NCBI GenBank assembly: GCA_002213445.1
Contig: NJIE01000025.1
Coordinates: forward strand, 1 to 64,000
DNA from: Xenophilus sp. AP218F
GTDB lineage: Bacteria > Pseudomonadota > Gammaproteobacteria > Burkholderiales > Chromobacteriaceae
Direction: 5' to 3'
Length of the DNA stretch: 64,000 nt
Shown one piece after another: positions 38,337 to 46,750 of this stretch (within the stretch, counting starts at the first letter, position 1; the number at the start of each line of letters is the position of its first letter). The translations under genes and the position numbers were made by a program. Below the pieces are notes generated by a model. That model made no database searches. It had not been told where the DNA came from and saw nothing but the letters and a program-made list of their open reading frames with translations.

Positions 38337-39350
38337 TCAGACAGAAAGCGCCACCACTTTCAGCGGATGCTTGCCATCCATGCTGGGAAAGTCGGCGTCC
38401 GGTTCAATCCATTCCACGGCGCCCACTTCGCGGCCGGCTTTCAACGCGCTGCGCTTGAGCGATTCCAGCCAGGCCTCGCCGTCCACTTCTGCAACATTAT
38501 TGCAACAGATCAGCGTGCCGCCCGGCGCGGTGGCCAGCAGCGCCGGCTTGAACAGCGCCTGATAGTCGTTGACCAGGTCCACCACGCCGAACGGGCTCTT
38601 GGAGTAGCGCGGCGGGTCGAGGAAAACCAGATCGAACTGGCGCGCTTCCAGTTTGGGGAAGGGCGGCATCTTTTTGCCGCGCACGCGCTCGGCCTGGCCG
38701 ATGCCGGACAGCTGGCGCACGGCGGCGAACACGTCGCTGTGCAGGCAGCGCGGGCGGGTGGCCAGCAGATTGAGCTTGGCGTTGGCGCGGCCGACGCTGA
38801 GGCTGGATTCGGCGAAGTCGACGTTGAGCACGAAACTGGCGCCGCCCTTGGCCGCCGCCACGCCCACGCCGCAGGTGTAGGCGAACAGGTTGAGCACGCT
38901 CTTGCCGTCGGCCATCTGCTGCACGCGGCGGCGCGCGGCGCGCAGGTCCAGGAACAGCCATGGGTCCTGGCCGTCGTGACGGGCGCGGTAATGGAACTGC
39001 GCGCCGGTCTCGCGAATGGTGCAGCCGGCTTCGGCCACGGCCTGCTGTTCCAGCGTCAGCGCGTTGGCCACGCGCGAGTTGGCCCCGCTGCGGTCGTTGT
39101 ACACCAGCGGCAGACCGGGCAGGTGTTGCTGGCAGAAGGCGCGGATTTCGGCCAGTTCGTCCTCGCTCAGCGACTGGTGAAAGCTTTGCGCCAGCAGCTG
39201 CTCGCCGTAGCGGTCCACCGTCAGGCCGGGCACGCCCTCCACGCTGCCGTGAAACAGGCGGTAACAGTCGGTATCTTCGGCTTGAAGGCGGGCAATCAGC
39301 TCGGCGCGCGCGGCGTACGCGCGGCTCAGGAGTTCGGTCAGGCTGGACAT
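38337..39350 (-). CDS. SAM-dependent methyltransferase, RlmI/RlmK-like rRNA methylase
   Basis: 337 residues. The C-terminal two-thirds is a class I methyltransferase close to RlmI/RlmK: YNDRSGANSRVANAL, VLNLFAYTCGVGVAAAKGGA (SAM site), FDLVFLDPPRYSKSPFG (catalytic-type motif) and HPLKVVALSV at the end. The N-terminus has the GVPGLTVDRYG strand but lacks a full PUA domain, so substrate site assignment (e.g. m5C1962 of 23S rRNA) is not secure. I use the ATG at 39350. Confidence 0.82.
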   Translation of the reverse strand: MSSLTELLSRAYAARAELIARLQAEDTDCYRLFHGSVEGVPGLTVDRYGEQLLAQSFHQSLSEDELAEIRAFCQQHLPGLPLVYNDRSGANSRVANALTLEQQAVAEAGCTIRETGAQFHYRARHDGQDPWLFLDLRAARRRVQQMADGKSVLNLFAYTCGVGVAAAKGGASFVLNVDFAESSLSVGRANAKLNLLATRPRCLHSDVFAAVRQLSGIGQAERVRGKKMPPFPKLEARQFDLVFLDPPRYSKSPFGVVDLVNDYQALFKPALLATAPGGTLICCNNVAEVDGEAWLESLKRSALKAGREVGAVEWIEPDADFPSMDGKHPLKVVALSV

Positions 39351-39471
39351 GGGGACTTTCACTAGCGGTTCGGTGGCCGGGCCGCCGCGCAAGCCGCGGC
39401 CGGGTAAAGCTGAATTGTAAGCGCTGCGCCGGCTGGCTCCAAGCCTTGCAAGCCGCCGGCGCCGGCTCATG

Positions 39472-40821
39472 TCAGCGCCGCTGGGCCGCGGCGGGCCGCG
39501 CCGCCCCTTGCGCGGCCAGGAAATCCGTCACCGCCTGGCCCAGCACTTGGTGGGTGCGCGTGGTCGGATGCAGGGTATCCCAGAAGACGAAACCGTCCGG
39601 ATCGGCGCAGCTGGCGCGCGGCGACTGGCTTTGCAGATAGTTCAGCGCCGAATCGGCGTTCAGGTTGAGGCAGGACTGGCTGGTATTGCTGATCCGGTAC
39701 GCCGCCGGGTTGTCCAGCACCTGGTTGAACAGCGCGTAGGTATCGAACACCCGCAGATTGAGCGCCGCGCCGTAGCGCGCCCGCAGGTCGGACGCCAGCG
39801 CGTCCAGCTGCCGGTTGTAATCGCGCACCTGCGCCGCCGCCTGCTCCGCCCCGCTCTTGAGCTGGTAGACCGGCGCGCGCGACACGTCGGGCAGCTTGAG
39901 CAGCAGGATGTTGCGGCCGCCGGCGTCGATCAGATCGGTCAGCGCCTGGCGCTGGCCGGCGATCACCTGAGCCACCGTGCTGTTGTAATTCACCAGATCG
40001 TTGCCGCCGATCAGCATGGTGAACAAGGTGGCGGCCGGGTTGTAATTGGGCGCCTGGCGCATGTACTGCCGCCAGGATTGCACCTGCTGCTGCACCCCGG
40101 GGATGACCAGCTTCTGGGTGGTGACCCCTGCGCCGCCTATCGCCCAGTTGTACAAGGGCAGGCCCAGCGCGCCGGCCAGATACTCCACCCACACCGGCCC
40201 GTTGCTGAAATGGCCCAGATACCAGCTGTTGCGGTTGGGCAGCGTCCACAGCGAGGCGTTGTAGACGTTCTGGTTATCCGACAGGCTGTCGCCGAAGGCG
40301 ATGATCTTGTTGATGGCCCCGCCCTGCCCGGCCGCGTCGTTGCTCCAGACCGCGTAGTTGAACGACAGCGCGTTGTTGGCGGCGAACACCATGGCCGGCG
40401 GCTGGTTGACGCCCTTCTTGCGCAAGGTGCTCTGGCATACCGCGTTCAGGGCCGACTGGCTGGCGTCGCTGTAGAACATGTTCTGCCAGTCGGTGGCCGC
40501 GCTGGACCACCAGCGGCCGTTCAGGCGGTAGTAGTCGCCGCTGGACGGATCCAGGCCCCAGACGTAGTCGGTGGCCGGATGGGCGGCGTCGCCGACGCGG
40601 TAATAGCAACGCAGATAGGTGTAAGTGGCCGGTCCCGGCACCGCTTGCGCCTGCATTCTCGGCGCGGCCGACGCCGCCGGCCGCGCCAGCAGTTCCGCCT
40701 TGGAGAGCGGCCCGGACGACGACAAGACCTGGCTGTAACGCGGATCCGGCTGTTCCGGCGACGCGCCGGCCAGCGCCAGCGAGGACAAGGTCAGACTCAG
40801 GCACCACAAGATCGGCTTCAT
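39472..40821 (-). CDS. Secreted GDSL lipase/phospholipase, thermolabile-haemolysin type (copy 2)
   Basis: 449-residue precursor, signal peptide about 1-19, with the same layout as copy 1: TYLRCYYRVGD and DPSSGDYYRLNGRWW in the N-terminal domain, AFGDSLSDNQN (nucleophile Ser), IGGNDLVNY and DTLHPTTRTH. Aligned by eye the two are paralogues over their whole length. The ATG at 40821 has GGAG; an upstream start at 40839 is less good. It has its own upstream region, so the two lipases can be regulated separately. Confidence 0.88.
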   Translation of the reverse strand: MKPILWCLSLTLSSLALAGASPEQPDPRYSQVLSSSGPLSKAELLARPAASAAPRMQAQAVPGPATYTYLRCYYRVGDAAHPATDYVWGLDPSSGDYYRLNGRWWSSAATDWQNMFYSDASQSALNAVCQSTLRKKGVNQPPAMVFAANNALSFNYAVWSNDAAGQGGAINKIIAFGDSLSDNQNVYNASLWTLPNRNSWYLGHFSNGPVWVEYLAGALGLPLYNWAIGGAGVTTQKLVIPGVQQQVQSWRQYMRQAPNYNPAATLFTMLIGGNDLVNYNSTVAQVIAGQRQALTDLIDAGGRNILLLKLPDVSRAPVYQLKSGAEQAAAQVRDYNRQLDALASDLRARYGAALNLRVFDTYALFNQVLDNPAAYRISNTSQSCLNLNADSALNYLQSQSPRASCADPDGFVFWDTLHPTTRTHQVLGQAVTDFLAAQGAARPAAAQRR

Positions 40822-41114
40822 GACAGCTCCTGTTAGCATGGAGAAAATGCCGGCCAGCCGCCCCCGCGGCCGCCTGGCAGCCCGAATCTAACCCGGCGAT
40901 GTGAAATCGCCGGGACAAGACGCCGCCTGACGGCCCTTCCGCCGCATTTCCGGATATGCCTGTAGCATTATCGCCAGCGCAGCATCATGTTGCGCCGCCA
41001 TATTTCACCCTTTTGTCTTGGCGCGGCTATGCCATAGTGAAACATGCCTCGCGCCGCGGCCCAGCCGCTCCCGGCGCGCGGCCTCCTTCCACCCAACTTC
41101 GCAGCGAGGCCGCC

Positions 41115-41990
41115 ATGCCCACCATGCAAGACCTGCTCAAAACCCTGTACACGATGGCCATGCTGGTAGAGGCCCGCGACGCCTACACCGGCGGCCACTT
41201 GTGGCGCGTCTCGCGCTACGCGCACGGTCTGGCCGCCGCGCTCGGCCTGCCGCAGGCGGAAGTGGAGCGCATCGCGCTGGGCGGTTTTTTGCACGACCTG
41301 GGCAAGATAGGCGTGCCGGACGCGGTGCTGAACAAGCCGGACAGGCTCAGCGACGAAGAATACGCGGTGATCAAAACCCATCCGCAAGTCGGCGCGGACC
41401 TGCTCTCCGGCCACCCGCTGGCCGAGCTGGTGCTGGACGCGGTGCTCAAGCATCACGAAACGCCGGATGGCCGCGGTTATCCGCAACAGCTCGCCGGCAA
41501 GGCCATTCCGCTGGCCGCGCGCATCGTCGGCATCGCCGACGCCTTCGACGCGATGACCAGCACCCGCCCCTACCGGCAAGGCATGCCGGTAGAGAAGGCG
41601 CTGGCCATCCTGCGCGACAATCTCGGCGGCCAGTTCGACGCCGAGCTGGGTCAGCGCTTCATCCAACTGGCCGAAGCCGGCGGCTTCGACCAGGTGCTGG
41701 GCCACAGCGAGCCGGGCATGCCGATGCAGCGTTGCGCCGGCTGCGGCCCCATCATCGCCCTGGAAGCCGGCGCGCGCGACGGCGACGAAATCTTCTGCCC
41801 GGCCTGCGCCACCGGCTACCGGGTGGCGCGCGAAGGACGCCGCTTCTCGCTCAAGCCCAGCGGCCGCAGCGACGCCGTCCGCGCCCGCCAGCCGCGCGCC
41901 AACCAGGCGCTGATCGAAGCCCTGCTGGCCGAGGCGGCCACCCTGCAAACGCGCAAGCGGCCGGGCCTGGTCGAGCTGCTGTTCGGCTGA
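41115..41990 (+). CDS. HD-GYP domain protein with C-terminal zinc ribbon
   Basis: 291 residues. An HD-GYP domain (about 5-190) shows HDLGK (His60-Asp61) and HHETPDGRGYP (113-123), so cyclic di-GMP hydrolysis is predicted. No receiver or sensor precedes it. After it comes a ribbon with Cys207-x2-Cys210 and Cys228-x2-Cys231 (CAGC, CPAC), likely binding zinc. This tail is unusual for HD-GYP proteins. The ATG at 41115 follows GCGAGG. Confidence 0.85.
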   Translation: MPTMQDLLKTLYTMAMLVEARDAYTGGHLWRVSRYAHGLAAALGLPQAEVERIALGGFLHDLGKIGVPDAVLNKPDRLSDEEYAVIKTHPQVGADLLSGHPLAELVLDAVLKHHETPDGRGYPQQLAGKAIPLAARIVGIADAFDAMTSTRPYRQGMPVEKALAILRDNLGGQFDAELGQRFIQLAEAGGFDQVLGHSEPGMPMQRCAGCGPIIALEAGARDGDEIFCPACATGYRVAREGRRFSLKPSGRSDAVRARQPRANQALIEALLAEAATLQTRKRPGLVELLFG

Positions 41991-42091
41991 CCGCCATGCC
42001 GCGTCGTCATAAAAAACCGGATTGTCAAAACAATGTCATAAGCGTAGCGTGTCGGGGTTGTCGTTCTTCTTCCGTCAAAACAACAGCAACC

Positions 42092-43030
42092 ATGCACACA
42101 CTTCACCCCAAGCTTCAGGACTGGCTCTCCGGCTTCAACCACCAGACGGCGCAAAAGCTGGCCGCCGGCTACAAGGCCACCGCCATCGGCGCGCGCGAGG
42201 CGCTGGCCGACATCACCCGCCAGATGGTGGCCCCCGGCCCCGCGGTGGCCTGGGTCAACGAAGACCTGATCCCCGGCCGCGAATACAGCGTGCCGGTGCG
42301 CATTTACCACCCGCAGCCGGAGCAGGCGCTGCCGGTGCTGGTATTTTTCCACGGCGGCGGCCACGTCGCCGGCGGCGTCGGCGTCTACGACGGCATCTGC
42401 CGCCGGCTGGCGGCCGCCAGCCGCCACATCGTGGTTTCCGCCGAATACCGGCTGGCGCCGGAAAACCCTTATCCGGCGGGCCTGAAGGACGCCTTCGCCG
42501 TGGCCAAGGGCGTCTTTGGCGCGCTGGAAGCGCGCCGCCTGCCTTGCCGCAAACAGTTGTCTCTGGCAGGAGACTCCGCCGGCGGCGCGCTGTGCGCCAG
42601 CCTGGCCGGCAAGGCGCAGTACGACGCCTCGCTGGACATCGCCCGCCAGGTGCTGATCTATCCTTGCGTCGACTACACGCTGACCCTGCCGTCGATAGAA
42701 GAAAACGGCGAAGGCCATTTCCTGACCAAGGCGCGCACCGCCTGGTACTTCGACAGCTATTTCCAGCACGCCGAAGATCGCCGCCAGGCTTCGCCGCTGT
42801 ACTGGGAATTCAGCGCGCGGCTGCCGGCCACCCTGGTGATCAGCGCCGGCTTCGACCCGTTGCGCGACGAGGCGCTGCGCTACGCGGACAAGCTGCGCGC
42901 AGCCGGCGTGGAAACCGAAAGCCTGCACTGGCCCGACATGCTGCATGCTTTCCTCAACATGGAAAGCCTGGCGCCGGACATCTGCGCCGAAACCTACCGC
43001 CGCATCGGCGAATTCCTCAATCGCGATTAG
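42092..43030 (+). CDS. HSL-family alpha/beta hydrolase (esterase/lipase)
   Basis: 312-residue cytoplasmic esterase of the hormone-sensitive-lipase family. Oxyanion-hole motif FFHGGGHVAGGV near 88-99, nucleophile GDSAGG near 160, SAGFDPLRDE with the catalytic Asp, and DMLHAF with the His. Substrate unknown; short acyl esters are typical. The start has a weak ribosome-binding site. It ends at a hairpin shared with gmhA. Confidence 0.88.
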   Translation: MHTLHPKLQDWLSGFNHQTAQKLAAGYKATAIGAREALADITRQMVAPGPAVAWVNEDLIPGREYSVPVRIYHPQPEQALPVLVFFHGGGHVAGGVGVYDGICRRLAAASRHIVVSAEYRLAPENPYPAGLKDAFAVAKGVFGALEARRLPCRKQLSLAGDSAGGALCASLAGKAQYDASLDIARQVLIYPCVDYTLTLPSIEENGEGHFLTKARTAWYFDSYFQHAEDRRQASPLYWEFSARLPATLVISAGFDPLRDEALRYADKLRAAGVETESLHWPDMLHAFLNMESLAPDICAETYRRIGEFLNRD

Positions 43031-43073
43031 GCGCCGCAGGCCGGAGGGTTTTTGCCGCGCGGGGCAAGACAAA

Positions 43074-43093
43074 GGGGACGCCGCGGCGTCCCC
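43074..43093. terminator. Hairpin between the esterase gene and gmhA
   Basis: Stem GGGGACGC / GCGTCCCC with a 4-base loop between convergent genes. On the minus strand it is followed by CCTTTGTCTTG, a moderate pyrimidine run, so it best serves gmhA. Confidence 0.55.
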
Positions 43094-43116
43094 TGTGCTT
43101 GGTCTGCGGCCAGCGC

Positions 43117-43710
43117 TTATTCCGCCGGGTAATTTTCCGGGCTGAAATAGCGCTCGATCAGTTCGATCAGGATATGCAGCAGCTTGATGTGCAGCTCCTG
43201 CACCCGGTCGGCGTAATGCCCGCCCGGCGTGTTGACGTAGACGTCGGCCAAGGGCTCGAGCTTGCTTGGCGCGCGGCCGGTGAAGATGACGACCGCGACC
43301 CCCATCTCGCGCGCCACTTCGGCGGCGCGGATCACGTTGCGGCTGTTGCCGCTGGTGCTGATGCCCAGCAGCACGTCGCCGGCGCGGGCGTGGCTTTCCA
43401 GATAGCGGGCGAAGATTTCGTCGTAGCCGAAATCGTTGGCCACGCAGCTGATGTGGCTGGCGTCGCTGATGGCGATGGCGGCCATGCCGCGGCGATTGTT
43501 GCGGTAGCGGCCGGTCAGCTCTTCGGCGAAGTGCATCGCGTCGCACATCGAGCCGCCGTTGCCGCAGGAAAACACCCGTCCGCCCGCCGCCAGACTGGCG
43601 ATGATGGCGGCCGCGGCCTGTTCCACGGCGCTGAGCGCCGCGTCGTTGGCCAGCAGATTGTCCAGCGCGGCCTGCGCCTCGCTCAGGCTGGCGCGTATGT
43701 ATTGTTTCAT
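43117..43710 (-). CDS. gmhA: Sedoheptulose-7-phosphate isomerase
   Basis: 197-residue SIS-domain enzyme that makes D-glycero-D-manno-heptose 7-phosphate for the lipopolysaccharide core. Seen: FSCGNGGSMCDAMHFAEELTGRY, LLGISTSGNSRNV and VQELHIKLLHILIELIE. DiaA, the related replication factor, is the main alternative; the conserved HFAEELTGR and QE/H residues favour GmhA. The tail cluster begins 96 bases upstream of its start codon. Confidence 0.85.
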   Translation of the reverse strand: MKQYIRASLSEAQAALDNLLANDAALSAVEQAAAAIIASLAAGGRVFSCGNGGSMCDAMHFAEELTGRYRNNRRGMAAIAISDASHISCVANDFGYDEIFARYLESHARAGDVLLGISTSGNSRNVIRAAEVAREMGVAVVIFTGRAPSKLEPLADVYVNTPGGHYADRVQELHIKLLHILIELIERYFSPENYPAE

Positions 43711-43805
43711 GAGTCAGTCTGTCCGTTAGTTGACCGCCGCGGCAAGGCAGCGGGGCGCAAAGGCGCAAGTTTACACCGCCCGCCGGGCTTTGGCCGCCGG
43801 CTTTC

Positions 43806-44540
43806 TCAGCCGATCTGCCGTCCGTACCACACCACCCGTCCCACCACCTCGAACTCGCCGGCGTTGCGGCTCAGATCGACGGTGAAGGTTTCGTACAGCG
43901 GGTTGGCGCTTCTGACTTGCAGCACGCCGCCGGGCAAGCGCTGCAGCTGCTTGACGAAGATGTCCTCGCCGATGCGGATCACGTACAAGCCCTCGCCCGG
44001 CATGCGCTCGGCGGTATGCACCAGGATGGTGTCGCGGTCTTCCAGCACCCCGCTCATGCTGTCGCCCTTGACGCTTATCACCGCCAGGTCCTGCGGCGCG
44101 GCGTTCAGGTAGTTCTTCACCCAGTAGCGGCGAAAGGCCATGTAGAACACCGGCTCCTCGCCCGCGGCGCTGGCACCGAAACCGGCCGAGGCCTTGAGGT
44201 TGTAGCGCGGAATGAAGCAGAACTCCTCGTGCACGTTGTCCGGCACGAAGGCGGCGTCTTCTGCCGGCGGCGCTTCCGGCCGGGGCGTCGCCGCGACCGG
44301 GGCGGGCGGCGCTTCGCCGCGCATCGGGCCGGAGCCGTACAGCAGCCACTCCAGCCGGCAGCCGCTCAACTCGGCGATCTTCTGCGCGGTGGCGCTGCGC
44401 GGCACGCCGCCGTGGTACCACATATTGGTGAAGGAACCCTTGTTGATTCCCATCCGCGCCGCCCAGGCGTAAGGCTTCTCCTCGCCGATCAGCTGCTCCA
44501 GCCGCTGGCGGAAATCCTGCTGTTGCTCACTGCTTTCCAT
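43806..44540 (-). CDS. S24 LexA/CI-type repressor of the tail cluster
   Basis: 244 residues. An N-terminal helix-turn-helix (about 20-70: YAWAARMGINKGSFTNMW) is linked by a Pro/Ala-rich stretch to an S24 self-cleavage domain. The serine is in KGDSMSG (Ser161), the lysine in DIFVKQL (Lys197), and a candidate Ala-Gly cleavage site is Ala119-Gly120. Spacings fit LexA/CI. It should be inactivated by RecA in the SOS response and so release the divergent activator gene. The ATG at 44540 has GGAG eight bases before it; ATG 44552 is an alternative. Divergent from the Mor-like gene. Confidence 0.88.
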   Translation of the reverse strand: MESSEQQQDFRQRLEQLIGEEKPYAWAARMGINKGSFTNMWYHGGVPRSATAQKIAELSGCRLEWLLYGSGPMRGEAPPAPVAATPRPEAPPAEDAAFVPDNVHEEFCFIPRYNLKASAGFGASAAGEEPVFYMAFRRYWVKNYLNAAPQDLAVISVKGDSMSGVLEDRDTILVHTAERMPGEGLYVIRIGEDIFVKQLQRLPGGVLQVRSANPLYETFTVDLSRNAGEFEVVGRVVWYGRQIG

Positions 44541-44850
44541 ATAGAACTCCATCAAGAAGCCATCCGCGCATTATCGCGCAAAGGCTCGTCGCCTGTCCGG
44601 CTGCTTTCGCGCCGCCCGGCGCGCCACTAGTGACATTTCGCGCGTTGCATAGTTCTATTTGTTGAACTAACATGGCAACACAAATGCATGATTAGTTCTA
44701 TAAATTTTCACCCGCTGCTCGCCGCAACCAGGCCGGTCATCGCCACCAAGGTGAACCGCTCTAAATCAAAGGCTTATTGCATTTTAGAACAGCAAGTTCC
44801 AAATGCAATGCGAATTAGTACTGGAAAGTATTATAACTAATTTAGAACCA
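44541..44850. promoter_or_regulatory. Operator region with repeated TAGTTC/GAACTA half-sites
   Basis: The 352-base divergent gap is A/T-rich and holds repeats of a half-site: TAGTTC and GAACTA as an inverted pair eight bases apart (44650-44669), TAGTTCTA (44693-44700), TAGAAC and GTTCCA five bases apart (44785-44801), TAGAAC near 44843 and ATAGAAC at 44541-44547 over the repressor leader. This pattern fits binding by the adjacent repressor, which would control both its own gene and the activator. No other protein-coding sequence is seen in the gap. Confidence 0.65.
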
Positions 44851-44892
44851 AATGTCTCGCCGGCGCGCCCGGCCCCACAGGAGTCCACTGCG

Positions 44893-45315
44893 ATGAACCC
44901 TAGCAAGCCCCTCCCCGCCCTGCCGGCCACCATGCAACTGGTCGCCGAACTGATAGGCGTGCCGCGCACCTGGCAGCTGGTCAAGGCGCTAGGCGGCACC
45001 ACCCTGCCCATCTCCAAGAACCAGAGCCGCGCCGGCCAGCTGCGCTACGGCGCGCTGTGCGAAGTGATAGGCGAAGACGCCGCCCGCCGCCTCACCCATC
45101 ACTTCGGCGGCGACACCCTCTACATCCCGCGCTGCAGCCAGGCCCTGCGCCTGGCCCGCAACCAGCAGCTGCTGGCCGACTTCGACCAGATGCTGAGCGA
45201 AGGCCTGAGCGCCAACGAATCGGTCGGCGTGCTGGCCGTGCGCTACCACCTCAGCGACCGCATGGTCTGGCGGGTGCTGAAAACCCCGCCGGCCGACAGC
45301 GGCGTCCTGCACTGA
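44893..45315 (+). CDS. mor: Mor-family transcription activator
   Basis: 140 residues of the Mor/C family of Mu-like phages, which activates middle or late promoters. Typical layout: an N-terminal dimerisation region (LVAELIGVPRTWQLVKALGGTTLPI) and a C-terminal helix-turn-helix (NESVGVLAVRYHLSDRMVWRVL). The ATG at 44893 follows AGGAG by ten bases. It is controlled by the repeated operators upstream and probably switches on the lysis and tail genes that follow (inference). Confidence 0.82.
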   Translation: MNPSKPLPALPATMQLVAELIGVPRTWQLVKALGGTTLPISKNQSRAGQLRYGALCEVIGEDAARRLTHHFGGDTLYIPRCSQALRLARNQQLLADFDQMLSEGLSANESVGVLAVRYHLSDRMVWRVLKTPPADSGVLH

Positions 45316-45340
45316 TTTTCCCCCGTCACCGGAGACGTCC

Positions 45341-45748
45341 ATGGCCAGCCGCGCCCTTTCCGACCTGCACCCGCAACTTCAACCTCTGGCGGAAGCCTTC
45401 CTGCGCCGCAGCCGCGACGCCGGAGTGGAACCGCTGATCACCTGCACCTGGCGCTCCGCCGACGAGCAGAATGCCCTCTACGCGAAAGGCCGCAGCCAAC
45501 CCGGCCCCATCGTCACCCACGCCCGCGCCGGCCAGTCGGCCCACAACGCGATGCGCTACGGCAACCCGGCCGCCCGCGCCTTCGACGTGGTGCCGCTGAT
45601 CGCCGGCAAGCCGATGTGGGACGCCGATCATCCGCACTGGCAAATCATGGGCGCCATCGGCGTCGAACTGGGCCTGAACTGGTACGGCCGCCCCGACGCG
45701 CCGTTCCGCGAATTTCCGCACTTCGAACTGCCGCGCGAGGTGCTGTGA
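45341..45748 (+). CDS. Endolysin, M15 (VanY-like) peptidase
   Basis: 135-residue zinc peptidase that cleaves peptidoglycan stem peptides for lysis. The metal set fits M15: His68 and Asp82 in SAHNAMRYGNPAARAFDV and His127 in FPHFEL; TWRSADEQNALYAKGRS is the usual N-terminal substrate segment. No signal peptide, so it needs the holin-like protein next to it. Starts after CGGAG; its stop overlaps the next gene (TGATG). Confidence 0.88.
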   Translation: MASRALSDLHPQLQPLAEAFLRRSRDAGVEPLITCTWRSADEQNALYAKGRSQPGPIVTHARAGQSAHNAMRYGNPAARAFDVVPLIAGKPMWDADHPHWQIMGAIGVELGLNWYGRPDAPFREFPHFELPREVL

Positions 45749-45969
45749 TGCGCATCGCAGAGCTGTTCACCCGCCCCGGCAGCCGCCGTCTCAGCCACGC
45801 CCGGCTGTGGGCCAATGTCGCCTGCGCCGCCGCCACCTTGCTGTTCCTCGTCCAGGGGCTGCGGGGCGTCTTGCAAAGCGAAGTCTGGCTGATCTACCTC
45901 GGCAGCGTCGGCGGCTACTCCGCGGCGTTGCGGCTGATCGCCGCCTGGCGCGACCGGGGGCCGGCATGA
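45748..45969 (+). CDS. Holin-like small membrane protein
   Basis: 73 residues with two hydrophobic helices (about 22-42 and 47-66) joined by a short turn, and a basic N-terminus and C-terminus. It sits between the endolysin and Rz genes, overlapping both by a few bases, which is the normal holin position. No family motif is recognised, so the call rests on topology and context. Confidence 0.7.
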   Translation: MRIAELFTRPGSRRLSHARLWANVACAAATLLFLVQGLRGVLQSEVWLIYLGSVGGYSAALRLIAAWRDRGPA

Positions 45970-46538
45970 CGCCGGCGCTGCGGCTGGGGCTCTGGCTCGT
46001 GCCCGCCCTCGTCTCCGCGCCGCTGGCTTACTGGCAGGGAGAGCGCCGCGCGACGGAACGCTGCCAAACCCGGCTCGCCCAGCAACAAGACAGCCAGCGG
46101 CGCCAGGAAACGCAACGCGCGCAGGAGACGGCGCGGCGTTGGCAAGCCGCCTTGCGACAAGAACAAACGCTGCGCCGGCAACTGGAACAACGCGAAGGCG
46201 CGCTGCTGCGCCAACAGCGGCAGCTGGCCGACCGGCAACAGCAACTGCGACAAAGGATGGATCATGCCCTGCAACAAGACAGCCGCGCTTTTACCGGTCT
46301 TGGCCCTGACAGCCTGCGCCTCTACCGCCAGTTCCTCGGCTACCCCGCCGACGCCCTGCCCGCGTCCCAGCCCCTATCTGCTGGAAATGCCGGCCAAGCC
46401 CCTTCCCCCGCAACCGGGCTACCGCCCGCAGACCTACTGGCCCACGCCGCCGACTACGGCGCCTGGTGCCAACAGCTGGAACAGCGCCTGAGCGCGCTCT
46501 TCGCGCTGTACTCGCCGCAAGGAGAACACCATGACTGA
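45966..46538 (+). CDS. Rz-like inner-membrane spanin
   Basis: 190 residues: an N-terminal membrane anchor (about 5-22) followed by a long Gln/Arg/Glu-rich coiled coil (about 30-110). That is the shape of phage i-spanins, which span the periplasm to disrupt the outer membrane. The C-terminal part is longer than in lambda Rz and its reading frame contains a nested lipoprotein gene (Rz1-like). Starts with ATGA overlap on the holin-like gene. Confidence 0.8.
   Translation: MTPALRLGLWLVPALVSAPLAYWQGERRATERCQTRLAQQQDSQRRQETQRAQETARRWQAALRQEQTLRRQLEQREGALLRQQRQLADRQQQLRQRMDHALQQDSRAFTGLGPDSLRLYRQFLGYPADALPASQPLSAGNAGQAPSPATGLPPADLLAHAADYGAWCQQLEQRLSALFALYSPQGEHHD
46264..46491 (+). CDS. Rz1-like outer-membrane lipoprotein spanin, nested in Rz
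   Basis: 75 residues in the +1 frame wholly inside the Rz gene. A signal peptide ends in the lipobox LTAC (Cys18), followed by a Ser/Pro-rich mature chain (PTPCPRPSPYLLEMPAKPLPP). Nested Rz1 is a well-known phage arrangement, and the lipobox plus proline-rich content are diagnostic. Confidence 0.82.
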   Translation: MPCNKTAALLPVLALTACASTASSSATPPTPCPRPSPYLLEMPAKPLPPQPGYRPQTYWPTPPTTAPGANSWNSA

Positions 46539-46728
46539 TTTTTTCGACCGCGCCAGCGAACTGGAAACCGCGTTTCGCGAACAGGCCATCGCCCGCCACT
46601 GCCGGACAATCGAACAAACCGGCTACAGCCACTGCGAGGACTGCGGCGACCCCATCGCGCCGGCCCGTCGCGCGGCGCTGCCCGGCTGCACCCGCTGCGT
46701 GATTTGCCAACAACTGGCCGAAGGCTGA
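46531..46728 (+). CDS. TraR/DksA-type zinc-finger protein
   Basis: 65 residues with a helical N-terminus and a C4 zinc finger (Cys35, Cys38, Cys56, Cys59; HCEDCGDPI and RCVICQQ). TraR/DksA-like phage proteins bind RNA polymerase in its secondary channel. It overlaps Rz by eight bases and has AAGGAG. Common in Mu-like and P2-like elements. Confidence 0.85.
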   Translation: MTDFFDRASELETAFREQAIARHCRTIEQTGYSHCEDCGDPIAPARRAALPGCTRCVICQQLAEG

Positions 46729-46734
46729 AAGGGC

Positions 46735-46750
46735 GGTTTCACGTGGAACA
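46735..46750. promoter_or_regulatory. parS-like palindrome (site 3), imperfect
   Basis: GGTTTCACGTGGAACA: 14 of 16 matches to TGTTTCACGTGAAACA and 15 of 16 to the common variant TGTTTCACGTGGAACA. It overlaps the GTG start of the gene at 46743. Weaker than the other three sites. Confidence 0.45.
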
